Below are positions 18,305 to 27,477 of a stretch of DNA of 64,000 bases, one piece after another. Position 1 is the first letter of the stretch; the number at the start of each line of letters is the position of its first letter. Origin of the DNA: Vibrio sp. S9_S30. GTDB taxonomy: Bacteria > Pseudomonadota > Gammaproteobacteria > Enterobacterales > Vibrionaceae. The DNA is taken from positions 124,001 through 188,000 of the forward strand of contig NZ_JAAUWT010000012.1 of the NCBI RefSeq assembly GCF_014694455.1, in the 5' to 3' direction. A program made the position numbers and the translations under genes. Below the pieces are notes generated by a model, which was not told where the DNA came from, did no database searches, and saw only the letters and a list, made by a program, of their open reading frames with translations.

Positions 18305-19660
18305 ATGCCTCTTAGAGCCAAACTGATTTTGCTCACTCTACTGCCACTAATTTTGGTTACCGCCAGTATTAGTTGGATCTCGATACATCAAACAAAAGCA
18401 TTGGGTTTGAAAGAGGTGGAAACACTTCGGGCAAGCCTGCTCCGTTCCCGTGAAAATGCACTTAAAGATAAACTCGATTTAGCGTTTGCGGCTATTCAGT
18501 ATGTGTACACCGACGAAACATTAGATGAGGACGATGCTAAAGAGCAGGTGAAGAAAATCCTAACCAGACTAAGATACGGTTCGGATGGGTATTTCTTCGC
18601 ATACGATAAATATGGGGTCAATTTGGTTCACCCGATCCTCCCTGAATTGGTAGGGCAAAACCTGATCGATATGCAAGACGAGAATGGGAATTTTCTGATT
18701 GTGTCATTGATTGAACAAGCCCAAAATGGTGGTGGATTTGCAAAGTACTTGTGGCAGAAACCGTCTACGAATGAAATCGTACCTAAGCTGAGCTACGCCG
18801 CTTGGCTGCCGAAGTGGGAATGGATGGTGGGCACAGGACTATATATTGAGGATATCCATTTAGAAGTGGCTCAGATGGAGGCCTCAATCAACAAGAACAT
18901 CGAGGCGACGTTTATTAGCACAGTGTCTATCCTGAGTGTCACTGTGGCTGTGATTGTTGTGCTGACACTGGCGGTAAATTGGCATGAGCACCGTATTGCG
19001 GATAAGAACCTAAAAGAGTTGGCACATAAAACCGTTATGTTTCAGGAAGACGAGAAAAAGCATTTAGCAAGAGAGCTTCACGATGGCATCAACCAACTCC
19101 TAGTGTCCAGCAAATGCCATCTTGAGTTGCTGGTACATAAGTTAAAACAAAAAGTCCCTGATATTGACGATAAAACCCTGGCACACTTAGAAAAATCGCA
19201 ACTTTCGATGCTTACCGCGATTAACGAGGTTCGTCGAATTTCTCATAACTTGCGCCCTAGCTCTCTGGATGATATAGGTTTACAAGCTGCTTTGGTAACA
19301 TTGCTTCAGGATTTCAAGGATCACTCTGGGATTCAAGTGGAATACGATATCGACAGTTCGTTGTCTCGAATGAACTCCGAAGTAGCAACAACCTTGTATC
19401 GTGTCGTGCAAGAATCCCTCACGAATATTGAGAAACATTCGTTTGCTACTAAGGTTGAAGTGATTGTCCACCAAATTGGTGATCAAATTCAGCTCATGAT
19501 TCGTGACGATGGGCGTGGATTTTCGGTGAGCGATACGATGAGAGCGAAGGGGATAGGGCTTCGAAATATGAGAGAGAGAGTTGAGTTTATTGGCGGAGAC
19601 TTTGAGATTTTTAGCGAACCTAACTATGGTACAGAAATTACGGTATTGGTTTTAGTCTAA
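18305..19660 (+). CDS. Cache-domain sensor histidine kinase (HisKA_3 type)
   Basis: A 451-residue inner-membrane sensor. One membrane helix sits at each end of a periplasmic single-Cache domain, with GSDGYFFAYDKYGVNLVHP and YLWQKPS resembling sCache_2 sensors, several of which bind pyruvate or short carboxylic acids. The phospho-accepting His is near residue 259 in ARELHDGINQLL. The ATPase shows DDGRGFSV and GIGLRNMRERVEFIGG. The ATG at 18305 follows AGAGGGAATAGA, and the upstream TTG is less likely. Its position between the 2-keto-acid TRAP genes and a NarL-type regulator suggests it senses the transported substrate. Confidence 0.88.
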   Translation: MPLRAKLILLTLLPLILVTASISWISIHQTKALGLKEVETLRASLLRSRENALKDKLDLAFAAIQYVYTDETLDEDDAKEQVKKILTRLRYGSDGYFFAYDKYGVNLVHPILPELVGQNLIDMQDENGNFLIVSLIEQAQNGGGFAKYLWQKPSTNEIVPKLSYAAWLPKWEWMVGTGLYIEDIHLEVAQMEASINKNIEATFISTVSILSVTVAVIVVLTLAVNWHEHRIADKNLKELAHKTVMFQEDEKKHLARELHDGINQLLVSSKCHLELLVHKLKQKVPDIDDKTLAHLEKSQLSMLTAINEVRRISHNLRPSSLDDIGLQAALVTLLQDFKDHSGIQVEYDIDSSLSRMNSEVATTLYRVVQESLTNIEKHSFATKVEVIVHQIGDQIQLMIRDDGRGFSVSDTMRAKGIGLRNMRERVEFIGGDFEIFSEPNYGTEITVLVLV

Positions 19661-19738
19661 GTTCTTCGGATCTTGAATGTTGAAACTCTCCCTAGGTTAA
19701 GAGACCCAAAATTTATATCAACTATCTGGATGGATGGA

Positions 19739-20395
19739 ATGCAAAAAGTAGTAAGCCAGGGTAAGGCTATTAATATTGTAATCGTTGATGACCATCAAGT
19801 GGTGCTGGATGGTTTTTTAGCGCGTCTAGAATTGGAAGAAGAGATCAACGTGATTGCGACCGCAAGCAATGGCGTCGAAGCAATAGAAGCCGTTTCACGA
19901 GAAAAACCCGATGTCGTATTGATGGATGTGAGTATGCCTGTGATGAACGGCATAGAAGCCACCATGTTGCTAAAAGAAGAATACCCTGATGTGAAAGTCC
20001 TCATGCTGACAATGCACGATAATCGTGAATACATCATGAAAGTCATGCAAGCAGGCGCAGTAGGGTACATGCTTAAAGAGATTTCAGCAGAAAAGATGGT
20101 ACAGGCGATAAAAACGGTTTTTCAAGGCTCCACGTATTTTTGCGAATCGGTGACCCAAACGCTGTTCACTCAACCTATTATGCCTGCCAATCAAAAGCCG
20201 AATCCACTCAGTCGGCGAGAGGAAGCGGTGTTGAAATTGGTTGCGCAAGGGCAGAGCAGCAAGAAAATAGCCTCGACACTCAATATTAGCTACCGCACAG
20301 TTGAAACCCACAGACAAAACATAAAGCACAAACTGGATTTGCATTCTACGGCAGAGCTTGCCAAATATGCGTTAGAGAAAGGCTTAGTAGACTGA
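19739..20395 (+). CDS. NarL/LuxR-type response regulator
   Basis: 218 residues: a receiver domain with IVDDH, the phospho-acceptor Asp63 (VVLMDVSMPVMNG) and the conserved Lys (GYMLKEI), then a LuxR-type helix-turn-helix (LSRREEAVLKLVAQGQSSKKIASTLNISYRTVETHRQNIKHKL). GGATGGA stands just before the ATG at 19739, and longer starts at 19673 (TTG) and 19730 are possible. It is the partner of the kinase encoded directly upstream, probably in one operon, and the likely regulator of the TRAP genes. Confidence 0.9.
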   Translation: MQKVVSQGKAINIVIVDDHQVVLDGFLARLELEEEINVIATASNGVEAIEAVSREKPDVVLMDVSMPVMNGIEATMLLKEEYPDVKVLMLTMHDNREYIMKVMQAGAVGYMLKEISAEKMVQAIKTVFQGSTYFCESVTQTLFTQPIMPANQKPNPLSRREEAVLKLVAQGQSSKKIASTLNISYRTVETHRQNIKHKLDLHSTAELAKYALEKGLVD

Positions 20396-20492
20396 GGTTC
20401 CCCATTCTAGATGAATGTCAGTGTAGTGATAGACGTTGGGTAAGCCGTGATTGCATTGACGCAAGGGCGACATTAACAACAATCAGATAGAC

Positions 20493-20520
20493 AAAAGCGA
20501 GTGATCATACTCGCTTTTTT
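20493..20520. terminator. Bidirectional terminator between response regulator and cosR
   Basis: AAAAGCGAGT and ACTCGCTTTT form a 10-bp stem around GATCAT with A and T runs on both sides. It serves both convergent genes. Confidence 0.9.
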
Positions 20521-20523
20521 GTT

Positions 20524-21012
20524 TTAGCCGACGGGCTGCTCGTTTTCCGTTATGCTCCCGAGTTCGAGAACCGGTGCTACATCGTAGCTTTCAGCATTCA
20601 TCATTGATGAGATACGTTGAACAGACGAGAGCAGTAGGCTTTGCTCCCACTCATCCAGTTTATGGAATTGGTCAATGAAGCTGTCTTGCAATGGTAAGGG
20701 GGCTTTTTCTAAAATGTCATTGCCTTCACTCGTGAGGTACGCATGAACTTTGCGCTTGTCACTCACACTTCTCTTTCTTTCTACATAACCGTTACGTTCT
20801 AAGCGATCAAGAATGGTCGTCGCTGTAGCCTGGCTCATGTTGGTATTATTCGACAGTTCGCGAATGGTGACTTCACCGAGCTTACGAATAGAGCGCATAA
20901 GAATAAGCTGTGGACCAGTCAATCCTAGCTCTTTGCCAAGTTTTTTTGAATGTAAGTCGATTGCCCTAATAATTTGGCGCATCGCTATCAGAACTTCTTC
21001 GTGTTTTTCCAA
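20524..21012 (-). CDS. cosR: MarR-family regulator, CosR-like (compatible solute regulator)
   Basis: A MarR winged helix: LTGPQLILMRSIRKLGEVTIRELS, the recognition helix NMSQATATTILDRLERNGYVERKRS, and a wing with DKRKVHAYLT. In V. cholerae and V. parahaemolyticus CosR, which represses ectoine synthesis and compatible-solute carriers at low salt, lies divergent from a BCCT gene, exactly as here. The start is odd. No in-frame ATG precedes residue 29 of the longest frame, leaving TTG at 21012 (CGGAA upstream) or TTG at 21066. I chose 21012, which makes 162 residues. The function is assigned by family and synteny. Confidence 0.82.
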   Translation of the reverse strand: MEKHEEVLIAMRQIIRAIDLHSKKLGKELGLTGPQLILMRSIRKLGEVTIRELSNNTNMSQATATTILDRLERNGYVERKRSVSDKRKVHAYLTSEGNDILEKAPLPLQDSFIDQFHKLDEWEQSLLLSSVQRISSMMNAESYDVAPVLELGSITENEQPVG

Positions 21013-21066
21013 CGTATTTATTCCGTTCCAGAGTTGCAGCGGTAGGTAACCTGCATTATCACCCAA

Positions 21067-21509
21067 ATTTGTGCAGTGAGGTATCTCTATTTGTGAGGTC
21101 TGTTCGTCATTACTTACGGCAAGGGTACTTTGGTTTTGTCAGTACAGTGGGTGTTTTTAGCATAATTGTGCTGAGTATAACTAAGTTAAGCCCTTTGGGT
21201 TCGCCAAAATCAAAGATAGAACACACTTTTTAGAGTCCATTCCTTATCTTTCACTATATGATACGAACTCGAATGTTTAGACCACAAATAAAATTACAAC
21301 AGTGATTGGTATGAAAAGTAGGCAATTAGAAAGTGAAATCCGATTTTTTGGTGGTTTTTTCGAGTTACATCTGGTTTTTTGCATTAACTTTGGTTAGGGT
21401 TTGTGATGTTTAAAATAATGAACTGTTATGTTCACTAACTATTATTGTTCTGAGTACTAGTGAAATAAGTTCTAATCTAACAAACCTGTTACAAGGTTAA
21501 AGAGGAGAT
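21067..21509. promoter_or_regulatory. Divergent control region cosR / BCCT carrier
   Basis: 443 AT-rich bases without a gene, holding promoters for both neighbours. TTCACTA at 21431 and TAGTGAA at 21458 form an inverted pair around 20 bases, about 50 bases before the carrier's start and a possible operator. I cannot tell which protein would bind. Confidence 0.5.
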
Positions 21510-23087
21510 ATGACAAAAGGAATCGACAAGTACAGTATCGAAAGTACCGACTATACCGTTGGTCAAGATAACGTACAGAAGTGGGGATTTGATGTTCATA
21601 ATCCAGTTTTCGGTACCAGTGCCGGATTGATTATTCTATTTTTAATTGCTGTTTTAATTTCAGATGCCGAAACTGCGAAATCAACATTGGATGGTTTGAA
21701 ATGGCAAATCATCGGCATGTTTGACAAGCTGTTTATCTGGTCGGGCAATATTTTCTTAGTATTTTGCCTTGCATTGATTGTGTCACCATTCGGTAAGATC
21801 CGTCTTGGTGGTAAAGAGGCGTCTGCCGATTACTCCTTCATGTCTTGGCTTGCGATGTTATTTGCTGCGGGTATGGGCATCGGCTTGATGTTTTGGAGTG
21901 TAGCAGAGCCCGTCGCGTATTTTACCGGTTGGTATGAAACGCCCCTTGGTGTTGAGCCAAACACACCGGAAGCGGCTAAAGTAGCACTGGGTGCCACTAT
22001 GTTCCATTGGGGGCTTCACCCTTGGGCTATTTACGGCATTGTGGCACTTTCATTGGCTTTCTTTACCTACAATAAAGGGTTACCTCTTTCTATTCGTTCC
22101 ATTTTCTACCCTATTTTAGGCGACAGAGCATGGGGGTGGGCTGGTCACGTAGTCGATATTCTTGCGGTACTGGCGACCTTATTTGGTTTGGCGACATCGC
22201 TAGGTTTAGGGGCTCAGCAGGCGGCAAGTGGTATTAATCATGTGTTCGGTATGGATGGCGGTATTGGTTTGCAAATTGCCGTGATCGTATTGGTCACGCT
22301 GCTTGCCGTGGTATCCGTTTTCCGTGGCATTGATGGGGGTGTTAAGGTCATCAGTAACATCAACATGATTGTCGCATTTGTTTTGTTAATTTTGGTTGCG
22401 CTTCTTGGCTATGCTGTGGCGTTTGGCTCGATTCCAACAACGTTGATGGCGTATGTTGAAAACATTATTCCACTGAGTAACCCGCACGGGCGTGAAGACG
22501 AAGCTTGGTTCCAAGGCTGGACCGTTTTCTACTGGGCGTGGTGGATCTCTTGGTCACCATTTGTCGGTATGTTCATCGCCCGCGTTTCAAAAGGTCGTAC
22601 GGTTCGTGAATTCCTGACCGCTGTATTGATTGTTCCAACGGTGGTTACTTTGATTTGGATGTCAGTCTTTGGTGGCTTGGCGATCGATCAAGTGATCAAC
22701 GGTGTCGGCGCATTGGGCACAGATGGTTTGAAAGAAGTGCCATTGGCTATGTTCCAAATGTTTGAAGCGCTTCCATTTAGCACTGGGCTTTCTGTGATTG
22801 CAATTGTCCTTGTCATGGTTTTCTTTATTACCTCATCGGATTCAGGATCTCTGGTTATCGATAGCATTACCGCTGGTGGTAAAGTGGATGCACCGGTTAT
22901 GCAACGTGTATTCTGGGCGTTTATGGAAGGCGCTATTGCGGCGGCGTTGCTTTGGGTTGGTGGTACACAAGCCATTCAAGCCTTGCAAGCAGGGGCGATT
23001 TCGACTGCACTGCCGTTCACCTTTATCCTGCTGCTGATGTGTGTCAGCCTAATCATGGGGATGAGAACGGAAAATACCTATCGATAA
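21510..23087 (+). CDS. BCCT-family betaine/compatible-solute transporter
   Basis: 525 residues with about twelve membrane segments and the family signatures GMGIGLMFWSVAEPVAYF, ATMFHWGLHPWAIYG, FYWAWWISWSPFVGMFIARVSKGRTVREF and FFITSSDSGSLV. The two tryptophan-rich blocks line the betaine site in this family. It imports glycine betaine or related osmolytes with Na+ or H+. The strong ribosome site AGAGGAG stands before the ATG. Next to cosR it corresponds to OpuD of V. cholerae or BccT3 of V. parahaemolyticus, by recollection. Regulation by salinity through CosR is likely. A terminator follows. Confidence 0.92.
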   Translation: MTKGIDKYSIESTDYTVGQDNVQKWGFDVHNPVFGTSAGLIILFLIAVLISDAETAKSTLDGLKWQIIGMFDKLFIWSGNIFLVFCLALIVSPFGKIRLGGKEASADYSFMSWLAMLFAAGMGIGLMFWSVAEPVAYFTGWYETPLGVEPNTPEAAKVALGATMFHWGLHPWAIYGIVALSLAFFTYNKGLPLSIRSIFYPILGDRAWGWAGHVVDILAVLATLFGLATSLGLGAQQAASGINHVFGMDGGIGLQIAVIVLVTLLAVVSVFRGIDGGVKVISNINMIVAFVLLILVALLGYAVAFGSIPTTLMAYVENIIPLSNPHGREDEAWFQGWTVFYWAWWISWSPFVGMFIARVSKGRTVREFLTAVLIVPTVVTLIWMSVFGGLAIDQVINGVGALGTDGLKEVPLAMFQMFEALPFSTGLSVIAIVLVMVFFITSSDSGSLVIDSITAGGKVDAPVMQRVFWAFMEGAIAAALLWVGGTQAIQALQAGAISTALPFTFILLLMCVSLIMGMRTENTYR

Positions 23088-23117
23088 GTTGATGTGACAT
23101 GTTGATATAAGATATTG

Positions 23118-23143
23118 AAAAAGCTGCTTTGGCAGCTTTTTTT
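23118..23143 (+). terminator. Terminator of the BCCT gene
   Basis: AAAAAGCTGC, TTTG loop and GCAGCTTTTTTT, 30 bases after the stop. Confidence 0.9.
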
Positions 23144-23184
23144 ATGGGTATTTTAAACTAAAAATGGTTCTCTTGAGCGAGCAC

Positions 23185-23910
23185 TTAAAGCCAAATTTTC
23201 TCTATTGGTGTGTCACCAGAAAAGTGATGCTGAATCTGTGCTTGGAATAATTCTGCGGTAGCCATGGCATCGGTTAACGCATGATGTGGTGGGTAAGTAG
23301 GTAACCCGTAGCGTTCTCTTGAAGCACCAAGCCGAACAGACTGTCTTTTCGTGCCCTTAAAGCGGTTTAAGATGCCAGCGGTAAGGTCATCTTGCACCTG
23401 CGCTTCAATTTCCATGGTGTCTATAACTGGGAAAACGATGCCTTCATTGATGCGTTCCTTCAATGCAATATCGAGGAATTCGCGCTCTATTTTTCGATAG
23501 TGTACGACCACAACCTTTCCGGCTAACGCATCGAGCACCTCATCAATAACACGTTTTAAGTCGGGGGCGCCTAAAATATCATTATGAGTGATGCCGTGAA
23601 TCACGACCGATTCTTCTTCTAGTGGCGTATTGGGCTGAACGATCCAATGTCGGGCGTGGCGGCAAAAAATTCGGTTTACATTAAAGGGGACTAAACCGAT
23701 GCTGATGATATCGTCTTTTTCGGCATTCAGCCCTGTGGTTTCGAAATCCAATGCAACCATTGGCACCTTAGCAAGCGGTGTCGTACCATCAACAATACCT
23801 GCTTCATAGAAGCTGCGTAGCCGCTCATCTCTAACGGTGCTTGCCTTTTCTTTAAAGAGAGCAACCCAGTTTTCAGAGTGACCGAGCCGATTTTTGCTAA
23901 ATAGATTCAA
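23185..23910 (-). CDS. DEDDh 3'-5' exonuclease, DNA polymerase III epsilon-like
   Basis: 241 residues with the exonuclease motifs DFETTGL (Exo I, near residue 54), HGITHND and the C-terminal HALTDAMATAEL, which gives the DEDDh histidine and final Asp. It lacks a tau- or polymerase-binding tail and starts with about 45 extra residues, so it is not DnaQ itself. The 11-base gap to the upstream cNMP/CBS gene points to one operon. In other gammaproteobacteria the same pair lies beside acetyl-CoA synthetase, as I recall. The actual substrate is unknown. Confidence 0.85.
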   Translation of the reverse strand: MNLFSKNRLGHSENWVALFKEKASTVRDERLRSFYEAGIVDGTTPLAKVPMVALDFETTGLNAEKDDIISIGLVPFNVNRIFCRHARHWIVQPNTPLEEESVVIHGITHNDILGAPDLKRVIDEVLDALAGKVVVVHYRKIEREFLDIALKERINEGIVFPVIDTMEIEAQVQDDLTAGILNRFKGTKRQSVRLGASRERYGLPTYPPHHALTDAMATAELFQAQIQHHFSGDTPIEKIWL

Positions 23911-23921
23911 AACGCTGCCTA

Positions 23922-25805
23922 TTATTTAAACGTGTTTGCTTGATAACGGTATTTCAAAAAATTCTGAGCATTGCTTAAAATCTGAAAGGCATCTTTTAGG
24001 TTACGGCGCTCGAAGTCGGACATGTTGTCGGGTTCGATATTGTTGTCGGGCTCTACCATGGCTTCGACGTCCAACGCTTGGTGGCGAATACGAACGGTCG
24101 AAATGAATTCCATCGCATCACGTAGATCCTCTCCTTTGCCTTTTGGCAGAATACCCGCATCAATAATGTCATCTAACCGTTCAAATGAGTTTTGGGAGCG
24201 TGACCCGACGGCAAGAGCATGTACTCGAATAAGATCCGCGAGAGGGGCGGTTCCACGTCGTTTTAGATTAATGGAGTTCTTGTGTTGGCCATCTTTCTCC
24301 ATCACAAAACTTTTGAAGAAACCCAGTGGCGGTGTACGGCTGATGGCGTTACGAGCCAAACAAGCCAAGAAGCGATTGTTTTTTCTTGCTCGGCGGACAA
24401 TATAGCCATTGAGTTGTTCCGCCCATTTAATCCGACCATGAACACCATCGAGATCGAAGAATATGGAGCTGTTGAGCAGTGCTTTAGGGTTCGGATCATC
24501 TATCCAATTATTGAAACACTCTTCCCACTCTCTGCGTGTCATACGCCACATTGGATTGGTGGCCATGATACCCCCAGTGCAGTAGTTATAACCGCATTCA
24601 TTGAGGGCATCACAAACAAACGTCGCAAAGTTCTCGAAGTATTCATTGTGTTTTTCTGCATCGTAGGCTTCATCAAGAATGATGGCATTATCTTGATCGG
24701 TCACGATAAGTTGTTCGTCCCTTGCCATTGAGCCCAGTGCCAAGAAGCAATAAGGCACAGGAGGCGAACCGAATTTTTCTTCCGCCATTTCTATTATTCT
24801 TTGTTTGAAACTGCGCCCAATGACCGACATAGCACTGCCTACCATATGGGAATTGGCGTCTTCGTTGACGAGCCTCACGAAGCTATCTTTCACTTGTTCA
24901 GAAAGGCTTTTTAATTCTTCTAATGTTTGCTGCTGGAATATACTGCTCACGAGTAGTAGAGAGTTTTGCGATTCGTAGCGGACAATATCCGTGGCTTCAA
25001 TAATACCTAAGGGCTGTTGATTCTTTATCACCGGAAGGTGGTGCACGTTGTAGCGAAGCATGGTCAACATGGCTTCGTATACGTAGGTATTGTGATCGAG
25101 AGAGATCACATCCGTCGACATAACATCCGCTACGGGGGATTCTGGTGAAAGACCCGATGCGAGCACTCGCGTACACAAATCACGATCGGTGATAATGCCC
25201 TTTAAGGGGTTTTCGTCTTCTTCGTTTTCCGCCGTTTCTTGGTGGAAGACCAGTAAAGAGGAAACATTTTCTTCCGCCATGAGTTGTGCGGCTTCTTGAA
25301 TGGACTGATCACTGAAAATGGTCACGGGTTCTCTGGTTAGCAACGTCCTAACCTTGGAGGTGGTAAGATCGTTTGCGTCACTGCTGTTTGATACCGCTTG
25401 GCGTAACCTTGCTGCATCTTCTACCTCAACAAAATCCGCAAAGTGATCATTTTCATCATAAAGCGTTTGAAACATCTCTTCCGGAATGCAGTACACAAGT
25501 GTGTCTTCAATCGCGGTCACTGGAAATCGCACTTTGTTGTTAGTGAGCAAGCCCATTTGCCCAAATATGTCCCCTTCATCGAGTCGGTTATACAGCTCAC
25601 CATTGCGACGGTAGACTTCGACAACACCACTTCGCACAAGATACAAATCATGAATGTGATCACCGAAATGGATGATGGGAGTGCCTTGCCTGAAATAGGA
25701 TATTTCTATGCGGTTTGCAACGCTATTGAGCAGATCTTCAGTCAATTCATTGAATGGAGGATATTGAGAAATGAAGGATTTTATTTCTATGATTTCTGCT
25801 TGCAT
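23922..25805 (-). CDS. cNMP-binding/CBS-domain/DUF294 putative nucleotidyltransferase
   Basis: 627 residues from the ATG at 25805, which follows CCAAGAG. Order: a cyclic-nucleotide-binding-like domain (FGDHIHDLYLVRSGVVEVYR, residues about 20-130), two CBS repeats (REPVTIFSDQSIQEAAQLM and VADVMSTDVISLDHNTYVYE), then a DUF294 nucleotidyltransferase with FLALGSMARDEQLIVTDQDNAIIL, a GlnD-like GS-x10-D-x-D motif. Paralogues sit near acetate metabolism genes. Control by adenosine ligands through the CBS pair, acting with the exonuclease, is possible but unproven. Confidence 0.88.
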   Translation of the reverse strand: MQAEIIEIKSFISQYPPFNELTEDLLNSVANRIEISYFRQGTPIIHFGDHIHDLYLVRSGVVEVYRRNGELYNRLDEGDIFGQMGLLTNNKVRFPVTAIEDTLVYCIPEEMFQTLYDENDHFADFVEVEDAARLRQAVSNSSDANDLTTSKVRTLLTREPVTIFSDQSIQEAAQLMAEENVSSLLVFHQETAENEEDENPLKGIITDRDLCTRVLASGLSPESPVADVMSTDVISLDHNTYVYEAMLTMLRYNVHHLPVIKNQQPLGIIEATDIVRYESQNSLLLVSSIFQQQTLEELKSLSEQVKDSFVRLVNEDANSHMVGSAMSVIGRSFKQRIIEMAEEKFGSPPVPYCFLALGSMARDEQLIVTDQDNAIILDEAYDAEKHNEYFENFATFVCDALNECGYNYCTGGIMATNPMWRMTRREWEECFNNWIDDPNPKALLNSSIFFDLDGVHGRIKWAEQLNGYIVRRARKNNRFLACLARNAISRTPPLGFFKSFVMEKDGQHKNSINLKRRGTAPLADLIRVHALAVGSRSQNSFERLDDIIDAGILPKGKGEDLRDAMEFISTVRIRHQALDVEAMVEPDNNIEPDNMSDFERRNLKDAFQILSNAQNFLKYRYQANTFK

Positions 25806-26040
25806 GATTCGGCTCTTGGTTGACCTTCGATTACGGGGATGCTGATTTTTAAAATGCCAACGAGGTCTAATGGTGGAAATTCTGGCTGAACCTAGCACCT
25901 TGGTGTGGCTTGAGTATAGCCATCGTATAGGATTCAACAAAAAAGACCAGCTATGAGGCTGGTCTTTTGGCTGAGAGTCGTCCATTTAATCCATCTCGTT
26001 CATCCAAGACAAATGCAATGAATAACGCCGAGTGAACCGA

Positions 26041-27231
26041 TTAAAGAACCGCTGCAATCCCTTTACATAGGGGACCCATATTTTCCTTTGTCATACCCGC
26101 AACGCTGATACGACCAGAGCCTACGATATAGATAGCAAACTCTTCTTTTAAACGAGCGACTTGATCTTTAGACAAGCCAGAGAATGAGAACATGCCATTT
26201 TGACGTTCAATGAAGCTGAAATCAGACTCCACCCCTTCAGATTTCAAGGTTGCAACGAAAAGCTCACGCATTTCTTGAATGCGGTCACGCATTTCAGCGA
26301 CTTCTTGTTCCCACTCGGCACGAAGGGCGGCATCGTTAAGAATGTAAGTTACTACCGCAGAGCCGTGCGCAGGAGGATTCGAGTAGATTGAGCGAATGAT
26401 GCTTTTCACTTGAGAGAATGCCGTTGTCGCAATGTCTTCTTCTTTTGCCACAAGCGTAAAGGCGCCCACACGTTCGTTGTACAAACCAAAGTTTTTAGAG
26501 AAAGAACTGGCGACTAGAATTTCTGAGTTGTGCTTAGCGAAGATTCGAAGACCTGCGGCGTCTTCTTCTACGCCTTTCGCAAAGCCTTGGTAGGCAAAAT
26601 CGAACAGAGGAAGTAAACCTTTGTCAGCACAAAGCTTTGCTAAGACTTCCCACTCATCTTCTGTTGGGTCAATACCGGTTGGGTTGTGACAGCAACCGTG
26701 GAAAAGTACGATGTCGCCAGCACTCGCCGTTTCTAGGTCCGCGACCATGGAAGCAAAGTCTTTGTCTTGTGTTTCTGCGTTATAGTAGCCGTATTGCGCC
26801 GTTTCAAGACCCGCCGCTGTAAATACCCCGTTATGGTTTGCCCAGGTTGGGTTGCTGATCCAGATTTTAGGGCTATTGAGTTGGCGTTTAATGAATTCGC
26901 CAGCCACACGCAATGCACCAGTACCACCTGGCGCTTGTGCTGTTTTTGCGCGCTTAGACGCAACAACTTCGGAATCCGCACCAAATAGTAACTTTTGTAC
27001 TGCTAAACCGTACTCAGCCGTACCTTCAATAGTGAGATAAGATTTGGTTTTTTCTGTTTCAAGAAGCGCTGCTTCCGCTTTTTTTACGGTTGCCAGAACA
27101 GGCGTTTGACCTTGCTCATTTTTGTAGATACCCACACCTAAGTTGATTTTTTCTTCGCGGGTGTCTTTTTTGAATTCTTCAGTTAGTCCAAGGATTGGGT
27201 CAGCGGGGGCGGCATTGACTTTTTCAAACAT
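26041..27231 (-). CDS. aspC: Aspartate aminotransferase
   Basis: PLP enzyme exchanging amino groups between aspartate and 2-oxoglutarate. It has 396 residues like E. coli AspC and close similarity throughout: [16 protein letters not shown] start, [21 protein letters not shown], the PLP lysine in [15 protein letters not shown], and the substrate-binding Arg near the C terminus ([10 protein letters not shown]). It is alone on the minus strand with 246 bases upstream. The aromatic aminotransferase TyrB is similar, but the sequence is closest to AspC. Confidence 0.93.
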   Translation of the reverse strand: MFEKVNAAPADPILGLTEEFKKDTREEKINLGVGIYKNEQGQTPVLATVKKAEAALLETEKTKSYLTIEGTAEYGLAVQKLLFGADSEVVASKRAKTAQAPGGTGALRVAGEFIKRQLNSPKIWISNPTWANHNGVFTAAGLETAQYGYYNAETQDKDFASMVADLETASAGDIVLFHGCCHNPTGIDPTEDEWEVLAKLCADKGLLPLFDFAYQGFAKGVEEDAAGLRIFAKHNSEILVASSFSKNFGLYNERVGAFTLVAKEEDIATTAFSQVKSIIRSIYSNPPAHGSAVVTYILNDAALRAEWEQEVAEMRDRIQEMRELFVATLKSEGVESDFSFIERQNGMFSFSGLSKDQVARLKEEFAIYIVGSGRISVAGMTKENMGPLCKGIAAVL

Positions 27232-27477
27232 AATCGGCGTCCGTTTTAATTAATGTGGAAAGGTTAAATATACGCTTATTTATACCTTTCCCCGTCAAGG
27301 GTTACAACTGGATTTCAACAGAAAGAGGTATTTTTATTTGCTAACAGACCCGTGACCATACAACGTCAGAAAAATCGAATTGATCTCCTACTAATCCAGA
27401 CGAATATGGCCAGTTAAATACACAAAACCACACACAGTTCGAAGCGGTGAGTATCTTGGGTATCGCGGCTAATAATA

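Noticed and set aside
24022..24731. Rightward ORFs of 127 and 149 codons
   Set aside because: They lie fully inside the DUF294 gene on the other strand and have no ribosome site or family resemblance.
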